DNA from: Azolla caroliniana
Taxonomy: Eukaryota > Polypodiophyta
Direction: 5' to 3'
Length of the DNA stretch: 64,000 nt
Assembly (NCBI GenBank): GCA_043228905.1
Contig: JBHGNT010000007.1
Span: 9,300,001-9,364,000, forward strand
Position 1 is the first letter of the stretch, and the number at the start of each line of letters is the position of its first letter. The notes under the pieces were generated by a model, which had not been told where the DNA came from, searched no databases, and saw nothing but the letters and a program-made list of their open reading frames with translations. This document shows positions 42,813-54,305 of the stretch, piece by piece. The translations under genes and the position numbers were made by a program.

Positions 42813-45800
42813 ATGAGGCTTCTCACGTGGAATGTTCAGGGCTTGGGAGGTCCCTTGTACCGAAGATATAGAGGTAGGTTAAGGCAAGCATTACAAAAGT
42901 GTCTCATGAATGGGTCGTTGGATATTATGATGTTTCAAGAGCATCATTTGAATGAGCAAAGAATAAGGAACTATGGCACTATATTACCTTGTAGTTGGGA
43001 GATGTTTTGGTCCCCGACTATTGGCACTAGTGGTACACAAGGCGGGGTGTGTATGGAAATAGCACATCATTGGAAATCAAGTATTATATACAAAGAGATC
43101 ATTGTGCCAGGAAGAGCACAATATATTGTATTACAAGATTTGCATACAACTTGGGGTTACTTGAATATCTACGCGCCAAATCATGCATTGGCTAGGAAAC
43201 ACTTTTGGTGTGAAATTACAAATGCATTACTGAATGTGTCTCATTGGTGTGTTGCAGGGGATTTTAAAATGCTTGAGGACCCGGAGGATAGGAAAGGAGG
43301 GAGTGTTTCAACAATTCATGGGGAGGAATTAGCAGTCTGGGAACATATGTGTTTGAAATTGAGTATTTTGGATGCATGGCATATGCCTAATGTTTATAGA
43401 TCTCAGGATTCCTTGATTTTCTCACGTTCTGATAGGAGAATTGCTGGAACCAATCTTTCAAGATTGGATAGATTTTATGTGGGGGAGGCCTTTGTCTTAA
43501 ATGGGGGAAATATCACTATTATGCCAGGGACAACTTTCTCTGATCATGCTCCTGTTATATTGAGAACCTTTGGGCAATCGAAAAGGGATTCCATACGATT
43601 TAGGATACCCAAAAAAGTAATGTTACATGATAGATGGTATAATCAAGTGACAGATATTTGGCGGAACAAAGATAATATGGATGTTCCCATTACAATCAAA
43701 GTGGCTTGTGCTTTGACAGAGATATCACAATATTTTGCATTAAAATCAAGATCTGAATATTATGGAATATCAGGAGAAGGAAAGAAGGATGAGGGCAAGA
43801 TTGATATCTTTGCAAAGATTGCAACAGGGTTGGCCAGAGTGTGCATGGATAGCTTCACATCTTGAAGAAGCCTGAAAACAAGTTCAACATATGAAAGAAT
43901 GTCGTAGTCAATTTCGGTATCACAATTCTACTTCAAGATGGACACAAATTGGGGATAGATGTACAGCACAATTTTTTAATATTAAGAGAGTCTCTAATGT
44001 AACCTGTTGTTTGCAGAATGAAAATGTTGAACTTGAAATGGATCCAAATGTTGTACGGGAAATTGCCACGAAATTCTATGCTACCCTTTTGTTAGAAGAG
44101 CCTATCTCTGAGGATATCAGCCAAAATAGAATGAAGGTCTGGGTGGAAATTCAACCCAAGGTTACTCAAGCAATGCAAGATTCATTGATGTCACCTATTA
44201 TAGAATTGGAGTTGGAACAAGCGCTATGTACACTCTTTATCGGCCAATAGTTGTCCTGGAGTGGATAAACTTACACCTAAATTCTACAAGAAATATTGGG
44301 GGATACTGAAGAAAGACTTAAAAGATGCTTACCAACATATGTTTGAAAGTGGAGAGATGCCCATGTCGTTATCTGAGGGGCTTATTTATCTTATACCTAA
44401 AACAGAAGGGGTTTCAAAAGATATTCGTAAATGGAGGCCAATCACCCTCTTGAATACTAGTTATAAACTATTTGCTAAGTTGCTTAGTTCTCGGTTACAA
44501 GAGGTATTACCAAAGATAATTCATGTATTGCAAACTAGTTTTATGAGGGAAAGGAGTATTATGGATAATGTTTTTACATTTTGGGAGGCTACTGCAATAG
44601 CGGTAAAAAACAAACAAAACCTAGCCGTGTTGCTTTTAGATTTTGAGAAAACGTATGATAGGGTTGACTGGAATTTTTTGGAAGGTACTATGCATCACTT
44701 GGGCTTCAACACGGCATGGATTAAGGGTGTTTCTTGTCTTTATAGAAATGCACATAGTCAGGTGTTGTTGGCAGGTGGAGTAGGACCTCGGTTTAACATT
44801 ACTTGATCTGTCCGCCAAGGATGTCCACTTGCACCATTTTTGTTTCTTTTGTTTGTGGAAGCAATGCATGTATTTATATCATGACAATCTATAGGCTTGC
44901 GTGGTTTGGCAATGCCAATGCATGGACAAGATATATTGGACTTGGAATTTGCAGATGATATTGCATTATATGTGGATGGGACTCTAACAAATTTGCAACA
45001 AGTACAAGGGGCTTTGTCATAGATTTGTATAGTGTTTGGAGCTAAGTTAAATTGGGAGAAAACTGTTGCATTTTGGGTGAGCAAGGAACTGCCGCCTTGT
45101 TGGGCACCGCATCATACTTTCCAGTGGACTCAAAGAGGAGTTGCAGTTCGATATCTTGGAGTGCAAGTTGGGATTGATTTGGTTCCAGAATTACATGTTG
45201 CACCATTACTATTAACTTTGAGGAAAAAGTTATTCTTGTGGAGCCATGCTAAACTATCTTTGGCCGGTAGAGTGATAGTTGCCAACCATGTGCTACTATC
45301 TACGGTGTGGTATATAGCCTCATCTTGGATCTTTTCAAAATCGTGCATTGGACAAATTTGAAGGCTGGTTAGGAATTTTATATGGGTTGGGGAGGATAAG
45401 AGTGATGTAAGAGCGAAGGTGGCTTGGAGTACACTAATAACCCCGAAGCAATACGGTGGTCTGGGGATTATAGGTCCATTACACCAATGCATGGCCTTGT
45501 TAGCAAAGTTAATAGTTCGTGGCCTTTTAACAGGACATGCTCCTTGGAAGCAATTGCTTATGCAAAGATTGTATCGTTGTGCTCCGCCGATGGGTGGATT
45601 ATGGGTTGATAGCATAAGGTGGATCTTTATACCAGACAAGAAACATGTTATGACTAGGAACTGGGAAGACAAATTTTTTAACGGTCTTCTACGAGCATGG
45701 GACCATGTACATAAAGGGAACATGGTGTACCAACATGTGAGGAGGAATACTTGAGACAAAACTTAGTGTGGAATCCGAATGTGTGTTTGCCCTCAGGGCA

Positions 45801-47148
45801 CATGTTGGGGTCTCATACGCGATTGGATTGGGCCAAGCTTGATGTAGGGCCAGGAGTGTCCGTTGATGCATGGAAATCATTTCATACTATGAATATAAAT
45901 GACAGATCAAAATTCTTGTCTTCCTTGAGAGGGGGGCTGATTATGTGGGACTAGGTGCAGTCGGTTTTAGGGCACTCAGCCTCTACGGTATGGTCCATTC
46001 ATCCTCCCAAGTGGGAAGTAGCATTTATGAGGCTTCAAGTGCTAGTGGGGGTAAGGGGACATTTGTCTTGTGGACGATGTCAAGACTATGATGTGGAGGA
46101 AGATGGCAGTATATGTAGAGCAGCGATACAAACAGAGATCTTGCAATATGCTACATTTTCTAAAATAAGGGTCCTTGCTTATGATGGATCTAAGTGGATC
46201 ATCGACCCACAAGTTGAGGCAGTCAAGGATTGGAAACTGAGAATTTTTGAAAAGAAACCTTTGATAAGGTTGCAATGGGATCCAGGAGAATTTTGGTGGA
46301 AAGATCCGTTTGATCGTGCAGAAAAAAGGTGTGGTTTTTTTCAGTACTCAGTTAAGATTGGACGACACATTTCGGCAGCTCAACGTAGGACTACACCACG
46401 AGCTAGTCAATTTTGGACCCACCAAGGGATCACATCCGAATTCCTAACAAAGTTTTGGAGAACATTATGGAAAAGGAAGCAAGATATGAAAATAAATGTC
46501 TTCCAATGGCTAGTAATACATAGAGCATTACTAGTTGGCCAATGGTTGCAACAATTATTTGCACCAACTGCATGCATCTATTGTAGTTGTCAGATGGAGA
46601 CATTGAAACATTGCTTGTGGGAATGTCATGCTACACAGCAAGTTTGGAGACGAGTGTTTCGAGTTCTTGCCTGTGTGTTTAGGGATTGCAGTTTTTCGTG
46701 GGGTATGGTAGTATGGGCTACAGTGGCACAAGTGATGTGGCCATATGAGGCATGGCCAAATGACACGATTATTAGAATTCAAAGAGGAATGATAATGGTG
46801 GTGCAACGAAGTCAAATGGAGGCTCCTTACATGTTAAAGACAATGCAAGAAGTATGGGAGCTACTATGCACCACCACAATGTGGTTTATTTGGATTGCTA
46901 GGTGTTCTAAGGTGTTTGGTAATACTACTGTTCATCCAGTGGAAAGTGTACGAAATGTCTGGATGGAGATGGTACATACCTTGAAAGGGCGGTATGAGGA
47001 TATTAAAGGTGAGACAGATGTTGCAATGTTGCAACGTCTTGAATTTATTGCCTATTGGAAGAAGGCCCCTTTTCTCACAGTACAAAATTCAAGACCTAAA
47101 TGGTGCTTAGCACCACTAGTATGGTTGTTCCCACCACCAATCACATAA
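42813..47148 (+). pseudogene. LINE ORF2: endonuclease, reverse transcriptase, zinc-binding
   Basis: The ATG at 42813 begins MRLLTWNVQGLG, the endonuclease start. QEHH, NIYAPN and SRLDRFYV…SDHAPV follow; the expected GDFN reads GDFK. RT runs from about 43890 to 45750 in two other frames: KWRPITLLNTSYK, LDFEKTYDRVDW, RQGCPLAPFLF, FADD near 44950. An RT zinc-binding segment (VFQWLVIHRALL…CIYCSC…LKHCLWECHA) lies near 46495-46640 in an intact 398-codon frame to 47148. Stops at 43865, 44250, 44806, 45020, 45361 and 45754 and frame changes show it is dead. Confidence 0.93.
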
Positions 47149-47305
47149 CTTGGTTAAGGAGTGGTGGAGTGTTCATACTATTTATCCTTGATGGATGGGA
47201 CCTAAGGAAGAATGCACCAGATCAATGGTAGCTTGATGGTAGGTCAGTTTTTATTGTAATAATTGTTCATAACTAATGAAAGGATATTTTTCCAAATTTT
47301 TTATT

Positions 47306-47319
47306 ATTATTAATGAGTA
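47306..47319 (+). repeat. LINE target-site duplication, right copy
   Basis: ATTATTAATGAGTA, identical to 36087-36100. Confidence 0.88.
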
Positions 47320-47814
47320 GTTGTTTTCTTCATGATAAGCTACAATGAACCTCCTTGCATACACTTTCACACATACTCCTCCCGAGAAGTGCCACACTAC
47401 TTCTCAACTTTTCCCTATTTATGTCAAAAGTTGTTATGACCAAACCAACATTATTATCACTTGTTGGATTTTTTGGCAATGCATAACAAAGCCACCACAT
47501 GTGGTGGAGTTCAAGAGTTGTAAGCACGAAGAGTTAAGCATGTGGTTTTTGCCACAATGAAAATACCAATGTAAGGGAGCAAGACAAGTCGAGGCATACA
47601 AATTTCAAGAGATGTGTGTTTGTGACCCTATTGAAAAGATTTGAACTACCGTACTTGTCGTGTACAATGTTTCTTGACTTGAAAAGGACATGTTTTTTGC
47701 AAAATTTGAGCTTGTACCTGACAAAGAAGAGAATATAGTGAGTGCAAGGGTGGGGGGGTGGGTTCGGTGTTTGAACTCGACAAGGACTCAAAACTTGGCA
47801 ATATGAGGTTTCAC
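47320..47814. other. Intergenic, nothing recognised
   Basis: No ORF or element end that I can support. Confidence 0.4.
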
Positions 47815-48190
47815 GCTGAAAAACCCGAGAGGGGCTCCTGATTCCGTCTTATAGTGTGAAACATTCCCACAAGAGAACTTCTTGTGATGTTAACACACAT
47901 GTTGCCACACACACACACACACACACACACATTCTCATATGTCCATAGCATGTGTCGAGGGACTCGAAAACCCAAGAGGGGATCCAAACTTTGTCTCATA
48001 GTGTGAAACTGTCCAACAACCAGACTTCTTGTGATGCTACCATACACAAACGCACATATATCTCATATATCAATAGCATGTGCCGAGGGACTCGAAATTC
48101 GGTAATCTGAGAGGGGCTCCAAACTCCGTCTCACAATGTGAAAGGTTCCAACAACCAAACTTCTTTCTTGTGATGCTACCACACACACAC
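47815..48190. repeat. Three imperfect ~130-bp tandem units upstream of the F-box gene
   Basis: Each unit holds GAGAGGGG.TCC, CCGTCTCATAGTGTGAAAC, AACTTCTTGTGATGCTACC, a CA run and CATAGCATGTG.CGAGGGACTCGAAA. The CA run (47909-47932) is longest in unit 1. Confidence 0.8.
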
Positions 48191-48440
48191 ATTCATTCAC
48201 ATTCTCATTCACATTCACATTCTCATTCTCATTCATATGCACATGCATACATACATACATACATACATACATACATACATACATACATACATACATACAT
48301 ACATACATACCATATACATAGTACATACATACATACATACATACATACATACATACATACATACATACATACCATATACATAGTACATACATACCATATA
48401 CATAGTACATACATACCATATACATAGTACATACATACAT
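48191..48440. repeat. CATTCA and (CATA)n microsatellite block
   Basis: CATTCACATTCT-type units at 48190-48236, then CATACATA runs at 48245-48310 and 48325-48372, then CATATACATAGTACATA units to about 48440. It lies 430-680 bp upstream of the F-box ATG. Confidence 0.92.
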
Positions 48441-48873
48441 ATACATACCATATACATACATACCATGTCATGTGCATCCTGCATACAAAACAAATTTGGT
48501 ACTCGTTTCTGTTCTCCTCCTGTTGCCATGGAAACTTACAGGTGCAGGGCAAGGCCTCTCGTCTCTTCTCTGTGAGTTTCTAGGGTTTCCTGACCTTTCT
48601 TCTTCTTCTTGCCCTCTCTTCTTTTTGTGTTTTAATAATTTTTTCATATGTTTTGGTTCAAAAGATTGAAAGAAGGAAGGAAGAAGACCCTTTTCTCTGC
48701 TCTGTGGTTTGAGCAGAATATTAGGTTAGGGCTTCCAACTTAATTCTGGGTTTTCCACCATCAGGGTTTCCCTGTTCGTTTCTTTTTTCTTCTCTTTACC
48801 GAGTTTTCTTTTTGTCCCGGTTAGGGTTATCCAAATTAGGGTTCCGATTCCGTGATAGATCTGTTTTTGAGCA
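48441..48873 (+). promoter_or_regulatory. Probable promoter/5' UTR of the F-box gene
   Basis: Pyrimidine-rich TTCTTCTTCTTCTT and TAGGGTT(T) motifs, common in plant core promoters and 5' UTRs, cluster at 48575-48840. No clear TATA box. Confidence 0.4.
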
Positions 48874-50517
48874 ATGGGTCAAAGTGCTTCTGGCATTGCG
48901 TGTGGTTCTTTTCAAACTCAAGAAGAAGAAGCAGATGCAGAAGAAGAAGAAGAAGATAAGAAGGAAGAGAAAGAGATTAAGCTATTCTCAGAGCTTCAAA
49001 CAAAGAAGAGAGATGAAGAAAAAGAAGAAGAGGGAGAAAAGGACTACACATCTTGGCTTCCAGATGAGTGTTTGGCATGGGTGTTCGAGAAAATGTCCGC
49101 CCAAGATAGGACACGATGCTCATTAGTGTGTAAACGATTCTTATTGGTTGAGGCTCATGCCCGGGAGCGCCTTACTCTACGAGCTCATGCATCCATAATA
49201 TCTGATCTACCTTCGATTTTCACCAGATTCGACCACATTACAAAACTATGCCTTCGTGCCGAACACCGAAAATCAGGTATGGGTACCAGTAACACGATCT
49301 GTGATAAAGGTTTGCTGATTGTAGCAATCCATTGCACCAACCTTTCGAAGCTCAAGATCAAGGGCTGCAAGCAAATCACAGATTCTGGGATTGAGCTTTT
49401 CGCACGAGCACGTGGATCGAGCCTCAAGAAGCTTGCGTTCGGTTCGTGTAACTTTGGTGCACGAGGTGTGAATGCCATCATTGGGAATTGTTGCTCTCTA
49501 GAAGAGCTCACTTTAAAGCGTCTTCGGGGTTTGGTGGATGCACCAGTTGAACTCATTGGGCCTGGGTGTGCCTCGATCCGACGAATATGCTTAAAAGATC
49601 TCTTGAATGCACAACTTTTTGGTCCTTTGATTGCAGGGTCGAGGAACCTCCGAACCCTTATTGTATCTCGCAGCTCAGGGAATTGGGACAAACTTCTCGA
49701 AATCATTACCCAACATCTCCCTAACTTAGGGGAGCTTCACATGGAGAGGCTACACCTTAGTGACCGAGGCCTACGGGCAGTGGCAAAATGTGCTAATCTC
49801 GAGGCTCTTTATGTTATAAAGACCCCTGAGTGCACCAACTTTGGTCTCTTGGCCATTGCTGATGGTTGCAAACACTTAAAGAAGGTTCATGTGGATGGGT
49901 GGAAATCAAGCCGAATTGGTGATGAAGGTCTCATTGCATTAGCCATGAAATGTAAAGACATTCAAGAGCTTGTTTTAATTGGTATCAATGCGACATCAGC
50001 AAGCTTGGATCTCATAGTATCCAATTGCTCTGGGCTTGAGAGACTGGCATTATGCAATAGTGACACGGTTGGGGATGTGGAATTATCATGTATTGCTCAT
50101 AAAGCACATTCTTTGAAGAGGCTTTGTGTTAAAGGATGTGCTATTTCGGACGAGGGGATGAAAAGTCTTGCTACCGGATGCCCTCGGCTCATTAAGGCAA
50201 AGATCAAGAAATGTCGGGGGGTCACATGGGAGATTGCTTCATGGCTTCAGATTCATAGACCTTTGCTCTTGTTATCTCTAGATTCTGAAGTCTCTCCTCC
50301 TCCACCTCCTCCTGGGGATGGGGAAATTAGAGAGGGTTCAAGGATAGTTGGAGAAGAAGGAACAGAACTCATCTCAGAAAGTGCTATATTTCCTATATGT
50401 CCGAGGGCAAGGTCACGATTTGCTAAATTTAAGCTCGCTTTGGTTGCAAGCCGTACTTTTATTGCCAGTGCACTCTTTGGGTGGTCATCATTGAATGACT
50501 CATGCTCAAATCAGTAG
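48874..50517 (+). CDS. VFB-like: F-box/leucine-rich-repeat protein, VFB/SKIP2 type, 547 aa
   Basis: Intronless, ATG at 48874. It begins MGQSASG, a Gly2/Ser6 context that suits N-myristoylation and matches the MGQS start of Arabidopsis VFB/SKIP2 proteins. Residues 17-56 are a very acidic Glu/Lys stretch. The F-box covers about 60-98 (SWLPDECLAWVFEKM…RCSLVCKRFL). From about 105 to 480 run LRRs with family signatures such as KTPECTNFGLLAIADGCKHL and LERLALCNSDTVGDVELSCIA. The C-terminus ends with a conserved-looking basic FAKFKLAL segment after a Pro-run. Family role: substrate receptor of SCF ubiquitin ligases; the F-box binds the SKP1/ASK adaptor and the LRRs bind targets. Arabidopsis VFBs affect growth and auxin-related expression. 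The frame is intact and the gene looks functional. Confidence 0.95.
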   Translation: MGQSASGIACGSFQTQEEEADAEEEEEDKKEEKEIKLFSELQTKKRDEEKEEEGEKDYTSWLPDECLAWVFEKMSAQDRTRCSLVCKRFLLVEAHARERLTLRAHASIISDLPSIFTRFDHITKLCLRAEHRKSGMGTSNTICDKGLLIVAIHCTNLSKLKIKGCKQITDSGIELFARARGSSLKKLAFGSCNFGARGVNAIIGNCCSLEELTLKRLRGLVDAPVELIGPGCASIRRICLKDLLNAQLFGPLIAGSRNLRTLIVSRSSGNWDKLLEIITQHLPNLGELHMERLHLSDRGLRAVAKCANLEALYVIKTPECTNFGLLAIADGCKHLKKVHVDGWKSSRIGDEGLIALAMKCKDIQELVLIGINATSASLDLIVSNCSGLERLALCNSDTVGDVELSCIAHKAHSLKRLCVKGCAISDEGMKSLATGCPRLIKAKIKKCRGVTWEIASWLQIHRPLLLLSLDSEVSPPPPPPGDGEIREGSRIVGEEGTELISESAIFPICPRARSRFAKFKLALVASRTFIASALFGWSSLNDSCSNQ

Positions 50518-51720
50518 CTGGTTAAATTAGCTAGATGATATTGATCTTTCAGTGGGAAAAGAGATGATGATGTAAAAGCACATTCTTTCGATTGTTGGAA
50601 TTTTAACACGAGATATTGGAATCATAATGAATTCTTTTCTCGAGTTCATCAATGTTTAAAACACAATCGGTATTTTACTTGATTGATTCTGGTTTGAATG
50701 CCAGATAGTTCAACTCTAGAGATTGGAGTTCTCAACTTCATTTGGAAGAATACATGGTAAATACATACATACATATATTGTGTGTGCATGTATGTTCTGA
50801 GCCTTTGGATTAGAATCAATCATATATCATTTGTGAATTTCACAATAGTTCAGATGTAATTTGCTCGGCTTCCATTCGATTGTGCCAAATATGGCGACGA
50901 AAAAATGTATTTCGTCAAATATAATTTGTTCTGCTTCTATTCAATACTCCAAGATCCAACTTTCTTTCTTTCCTCTTTTAGCTTTTTTTTCCAATTATTG
51001 CTCAGTCTGGAATTTCATTAAGCTCTCCTATTAGAGATTGCTAACATTAGTTTCGTGGTACTAACAGGTTGGTAATGTTTTTACCTGTTAAATTGAACAT
51101 GATTGCAACGTGCAGTGGTGAAACTGCTAATTTTCCTGCTATCTGATGGTAAAATATGAGCTGTGGAACTTTCAGGAGGCTGTAAATTTGTACCACCAAA
51201 TGTAGCTAAAGTTCACTTTACTGGTCTCATGAAGACTTGTTTTGACATGTAGGAAGTTGATTGCTCCTAAACAAGTAACTTGACATCCTGTTGGATCCCA
51301 AATACTGGTTCTATCACCTCCAGGTGACCAGGAAGCTGTTACAACTATTATTTCCAGCATCTTACTACAAAGAAAAACAGCAAAAAGTTATAAGTTATAA
51401 CAATATGGTCAACAAATGATAGTCATTACAAGGTTGGAAAAACTCTGATAAAACAAAAATAGAAACAAGAAAAAACTTCATGACCAGTCAAAGAGGTTCA
51501 TGAAATATTTCAATTAGAGAATTTGGAAATACATTCACTGCCATATTGTGACCAAGAATATATTAGAACTTTGTCAAACCGTCAATACCACACCTATAAA
51601 AAGCCGTGCACAAATGGTAAAAAGCATATGTTGATCAATCTTCAGGTTTTTTTCAAAGAGGTCTAATGTGCAAGCGACACAAGATGATGAATTACATATA
51701 ATCCATTGATGTATATAATC
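50518..51720. other. 3' flank of the F-box gene, no gene recognised
   Basis: AT-rich, with ATACATACATACATATA near 50761. The F-box 3' UTR probably lies in the first few hundred bases. No ORF supported. Confidence 0.4.
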
Positions 51721-51748
51721 TCGTTATATATATATATATATATAACGA
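51721..51748. repeat. TA-core perfect palindrome
   Basis: TCGT, a (TA)n core and ACGA form a 28-nt inverted repeat right before a tRNA-like sequence. Confidence 0.85.
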
Positions 51749-51756
51749 GAGAGACT

Positions 51757-51855
51757 TGGCCAGATGGATGTATAGCTCAGTTGGTAAGGTTGCCTGCCAC
51801 AAAGGAGAGTCGAGAAGGTTGTGGGATCAACCCTAACGTTCCACAGTGGCATCCA
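51757..51855 (+). repeat. tRNA-derived SINE-like head
   Basis: A-box TAGCTCAGTTGGTAAGG (from 51773) and B-box-like GGGATCAACCC (51823-51833) at tRNA spacing. No plausible anticodon/acceptor pairing, so a SINE head rather than a tRNA gene. Confidence 0.5.
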
Positions 51856-51899
51856 GTAATTTAAGAGATATGTATCTAGTAATAGAGATGTGCGAAAAC

Positions 51900-51962
51900 T
51901 GGGTTTCGAACCCGAGATATAGTGCTAGTAGCCTAACTACTTACCACTAGGGTAAGCTAATT
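51900..51962 (-). repeat. Second tRNA-like head, opposite strand
   Basis: On the minus strand, A-box TAGCTTACCCTAGTGG (51959-51944) and perfect B-box GGTTCGAAACC (51912-51902). It faces the + strand head at 51773. Confidence 0.5.
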
Positions 51963-52004
51963 ACAAAAAACCAAAAAAGATATAGAAATTTGTTAAGTTA
52001 ATCT

Positions 52005-52225
52005 AATTCTATCACATGTGACAATTTACTGTTTTGTTACTCTGTCCAATAGTTTGGAAGTGCGTTAATTTCACTCATTGGTACCACATCATACAGACAT
52101 ATACAGACATTCGTTAAATTAATGAGGATTTACCTAATTCTTTATCACCTGCGACAATTTACTGTTCCACTACTTTGTCCAATATTTTGGAAGCACGTTA
52201 GTTTCACCCATTGGTACCACATGAT
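52005..52225 (+). repeat. Tandem duplication, about 125-bp unit
   Basis: TAATTCT.TATCAC.TG.GACAATTTACTGTT…GTTTCACYCATTGGTACCACAT occurs twice (about 52000-52090 and 52136-52230). Confidence 0.75.
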
Positions 52226-52736
52226 ACTTACAGTTCACTCACTAATACCACATGATACGTAAAGTTCAGTTTGTGCATGAGCATGGATTGTCTCACTAAC
52301 TTCCTCAATATACATATCAGACTTAAAATGACCTCATCCTTAAATCCTAGTGCATGTTAAACAATTTAAGGCAAAAAATGCCAAACCAAATTTAATTCAC
52401 ATAACACATTGTAAATATGCGTAAACAAACACATTGCAAACACCTTTCCTCAAACATTATACATGCTTTTTGGGAACCAATACATGAGCTTCAAACTAAT
52501 CGATGAACAAATGATATGGTAAATACACAAGACATGGTGCCTATTTATACATAATCAACACAACCAAATTACTGCATTGAAATCCTCCAAATCTCAATGC
52601 AAATATAACACTATTTTTCTTACATCTCAATGCTCAAGCAGGCCATGATGTGGCAACAAAATATTTTCTTTGTGAAGCCACAAAGACCATGTGGCAATGA
52701 AATACACACATTGCAAAAGTGAATAACATGCTCGTA
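52226..52736. other. 3' flank of the ARM gene
   Basis: AT-rich, and presumably holds the ARM-gene 3' UTR and polyadenylation signals. No ORF. Confidence 0.35.
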
Positions 52737-54275
52737 TCAATTCCTCTCATGATCCCTACCATCTCCTTGGAATACAATAGCACCAGGCACAACACACGCA
52801 TCTATGATATGTGATCGATACTCTGGGTCTTCGGCAAAATTGTGCAAAGCCTCAGCTGCATTTCCCTTGACCTCAGTTGATGGATCTTGTAATAACTCAA
52901 CCAGCATCGGAATTGCTCCATTTTCAGCTAAAACTTGCCTATCCTCATCATTTTTGGTGAGTTGAGCAATAGCTCCCAATACATTCTCTCTCAACTCATC
53001 ATTCTCATGTTTGAGAAGACCAACAAGAACAGGTATAGCCCCTGATAGTACCACCACTGATACTGAATGCCGATAACATGCTAAGTCCCAAATAATATCC
53101 GCCACAGCAGCTTTACTTGCCAAACTTCCATACTGAAGTATCCTCACCAAATGATCCATGATTACGAGTGCATTTTCCTCTGAAACAGCCAATATACAGA
53201 AGGCATCTTCGGTGATATCTTTGCCATGAGGGTTCCCACCTTCAAGCAAATCGATGAAAAGTGGTATTGCTCCTGCCTGAGCAACTTGCCATAAATGGTC
53301 TACACAAGCTGATATTAGACCAAGCGAATTCCCGGCAACTAATTTGGCCATGTCGTCACCGTCTCTAAGAATATCTATTAGCACGGGTATACCTCCAGCA
53401 TTGACGATCATCCTTCTTATTCTCTTTGTGAAGGATAGAAGCCCTAATGCATGAGCACCCCTTGCTTTGGCATCCATTGACCCAGCCTTCATTGCCTCTA
53501 TGATGAAAGAGACACCCGATCGATTCGCAATCTCACGTCGCCCATCTCTTAAGCTTGAGAGAATACACAATATTTCTATACTCATACATTTGACCCTGTC
53601 CGATGATGAAGAACTGACAAGAAGCTCCAAAATAATTTGCGCACCTCCCACTTGAAAAAACATCTCTTGGTTGACCTTTGTAGAAAGAACAAGTTCTCTT
53701 ATCACTTGGAGTGCGAGAATTTGTATTGTTAAATCGTGTTGAGAAGTGGATGAGGAGAAGATCAAAGATAGAAGATTTGGAAACACACCCAATCTTCCAA
53801 GTCTCACTCTTAAATCTTCTCCTTTTTTAGCAAGCTTCTTAATGGCAATTAGAGTCACTTCTCGAAATGAAAGACTTTGTGAGGAAACATCAAATACAAG
53901 AAAGTTTACTAGAGTAGGGATTGACATCTTCAATGTTTCTTCTGGTATGAACTTTGTTTGCTTTGCAAGAAGTAGACAACCTAAAATTTGTATATCTGGA
54001 TCTGATGCATTGATTAACTTAAGCAAGTAAAGGCCGCGTTCAGCTCTTATCATCTCCACAATATCATCATCTTGGGATATCTCAATTAAAGTCTTAATGA
54101 GCTTTTTCTTGCTTAATGATATCTCAATTCCATTTCTTGATGATGGCAACATGAAGGCAGCTTTTAGCTTTGTTAGGCTGCAAACATTACAAGGAAAAGA
54201 TTCATCCGAATTCTTCTTGTGCAGATCATGCCATGGCATGATTTGATCTATCACTTCGTCTTTGTCTTCATGCAT
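52737..54275 (-). CDS. Armadillo-repeat protein, 512 aa
   Basis: ATG chosen at 54275 (MHEDKDEVIDQ); the frame is open about 12 codons further upstream without another ATG. From about residue 60 to 500 it is built of ARM repeats (GGIPVLIDILRDGDDMAKLVAGNSLGLIS, GAIPVLVGLLKHENDELRENVLGAIAQLT, GAIPMLVELLQDPSTEVKGNAAEALHNFA). No U-box, F-box or BTB domain is seen. Plant ARM proteins serve in ubiquitin ligation, nuclear import or signalling as protein-binding solenoids; without a partner domain the role is open. An AACAG acceptor-like site just 5' of the frame (about 54306) and a donor-like CAG|GTATGTG at 55113/55112 suggest an upstream exon. A missing N-terminal domain there cannot be excluded. 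Frame intact. Confidence 0.85.
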   Translation of the reverse strand: MHEDKDEVIDQIMPWHDLHKKNSDESFPCNVCSLTKLKAAFMLPSSRNGIEISLSKKKLIKTLIEISQDDDIVEMIRAERGLYLLKLINASDPDIQILGCLLLAKQTKFIPEETLKMSIPTLVNFLVFDVSSQSLSFREVTLIAIKKLAKKGEDLRVRLGRLGVFPNLLSLIFSSSTSQHDLTIQILALQVIRELVLSTKVNQEMFFQVGGAQIILELLVSSSSSDRVKCMSIEILCILSSLRDGRREIANRSGVSFIIEAMKAGSMDAKARGAHALGLLSFTKRIRRMIVNAGGIPVLIDILRDGDDMAKLVAGNSLGLISACVDHLWQVAQAGAIPLFIDLLEGGNPHGKDITEDAFCILAVSEENALVIMDHLVRILQYGSLASKAAVADIIWDLACYRHSVSVVVLSGAIPVLVGLLKHENDELRENVLGAIAQLTKNDEDRQVLAENGAIPMLVELLQDPSTEVKGNAAEALHNFAEDPEYRSHIIDACVVPGAIVFQGDGRDHERN

Positions 54276-54305
54276 TACTTCACTTTGCTTAAGATTGAAA
54301 AATCT

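Larger units (their letters stand above)
36101..47305 (+). mobile_element. L1-type LINE, split by an LTR retrotransposon
   Basis: It is flanked by a 14-bp TSD (36087-36100, 47306-47319). Excluding the 37195-42155 insertion it is about 6.2 kb, normal for a plant L1. ORF1 has a DUF4283-like domain and CCHC knuckles. ORF2 has an apurinic-type endonuclease, RT and an RT zinc-binding region. The 5' end is only 20 bp before ORF1, so it is probably 5'-truncated. The 3' end is a (TTA)-type tail rather than a long poly(A). Stops and frameshifts abound. Confidence 0.93.

Noticed and set aside
48063-48552. Overlapping Tyr/Val/Cys or Ile/His frames
   Set aside because: Products of the CATA microsatellite.
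51757-51855. Functional tRNA gene
   Set aside because: A- and B-box-like motifs are present but acceptor and anticodon stems do not pair convincingly. A SINE head fits better.
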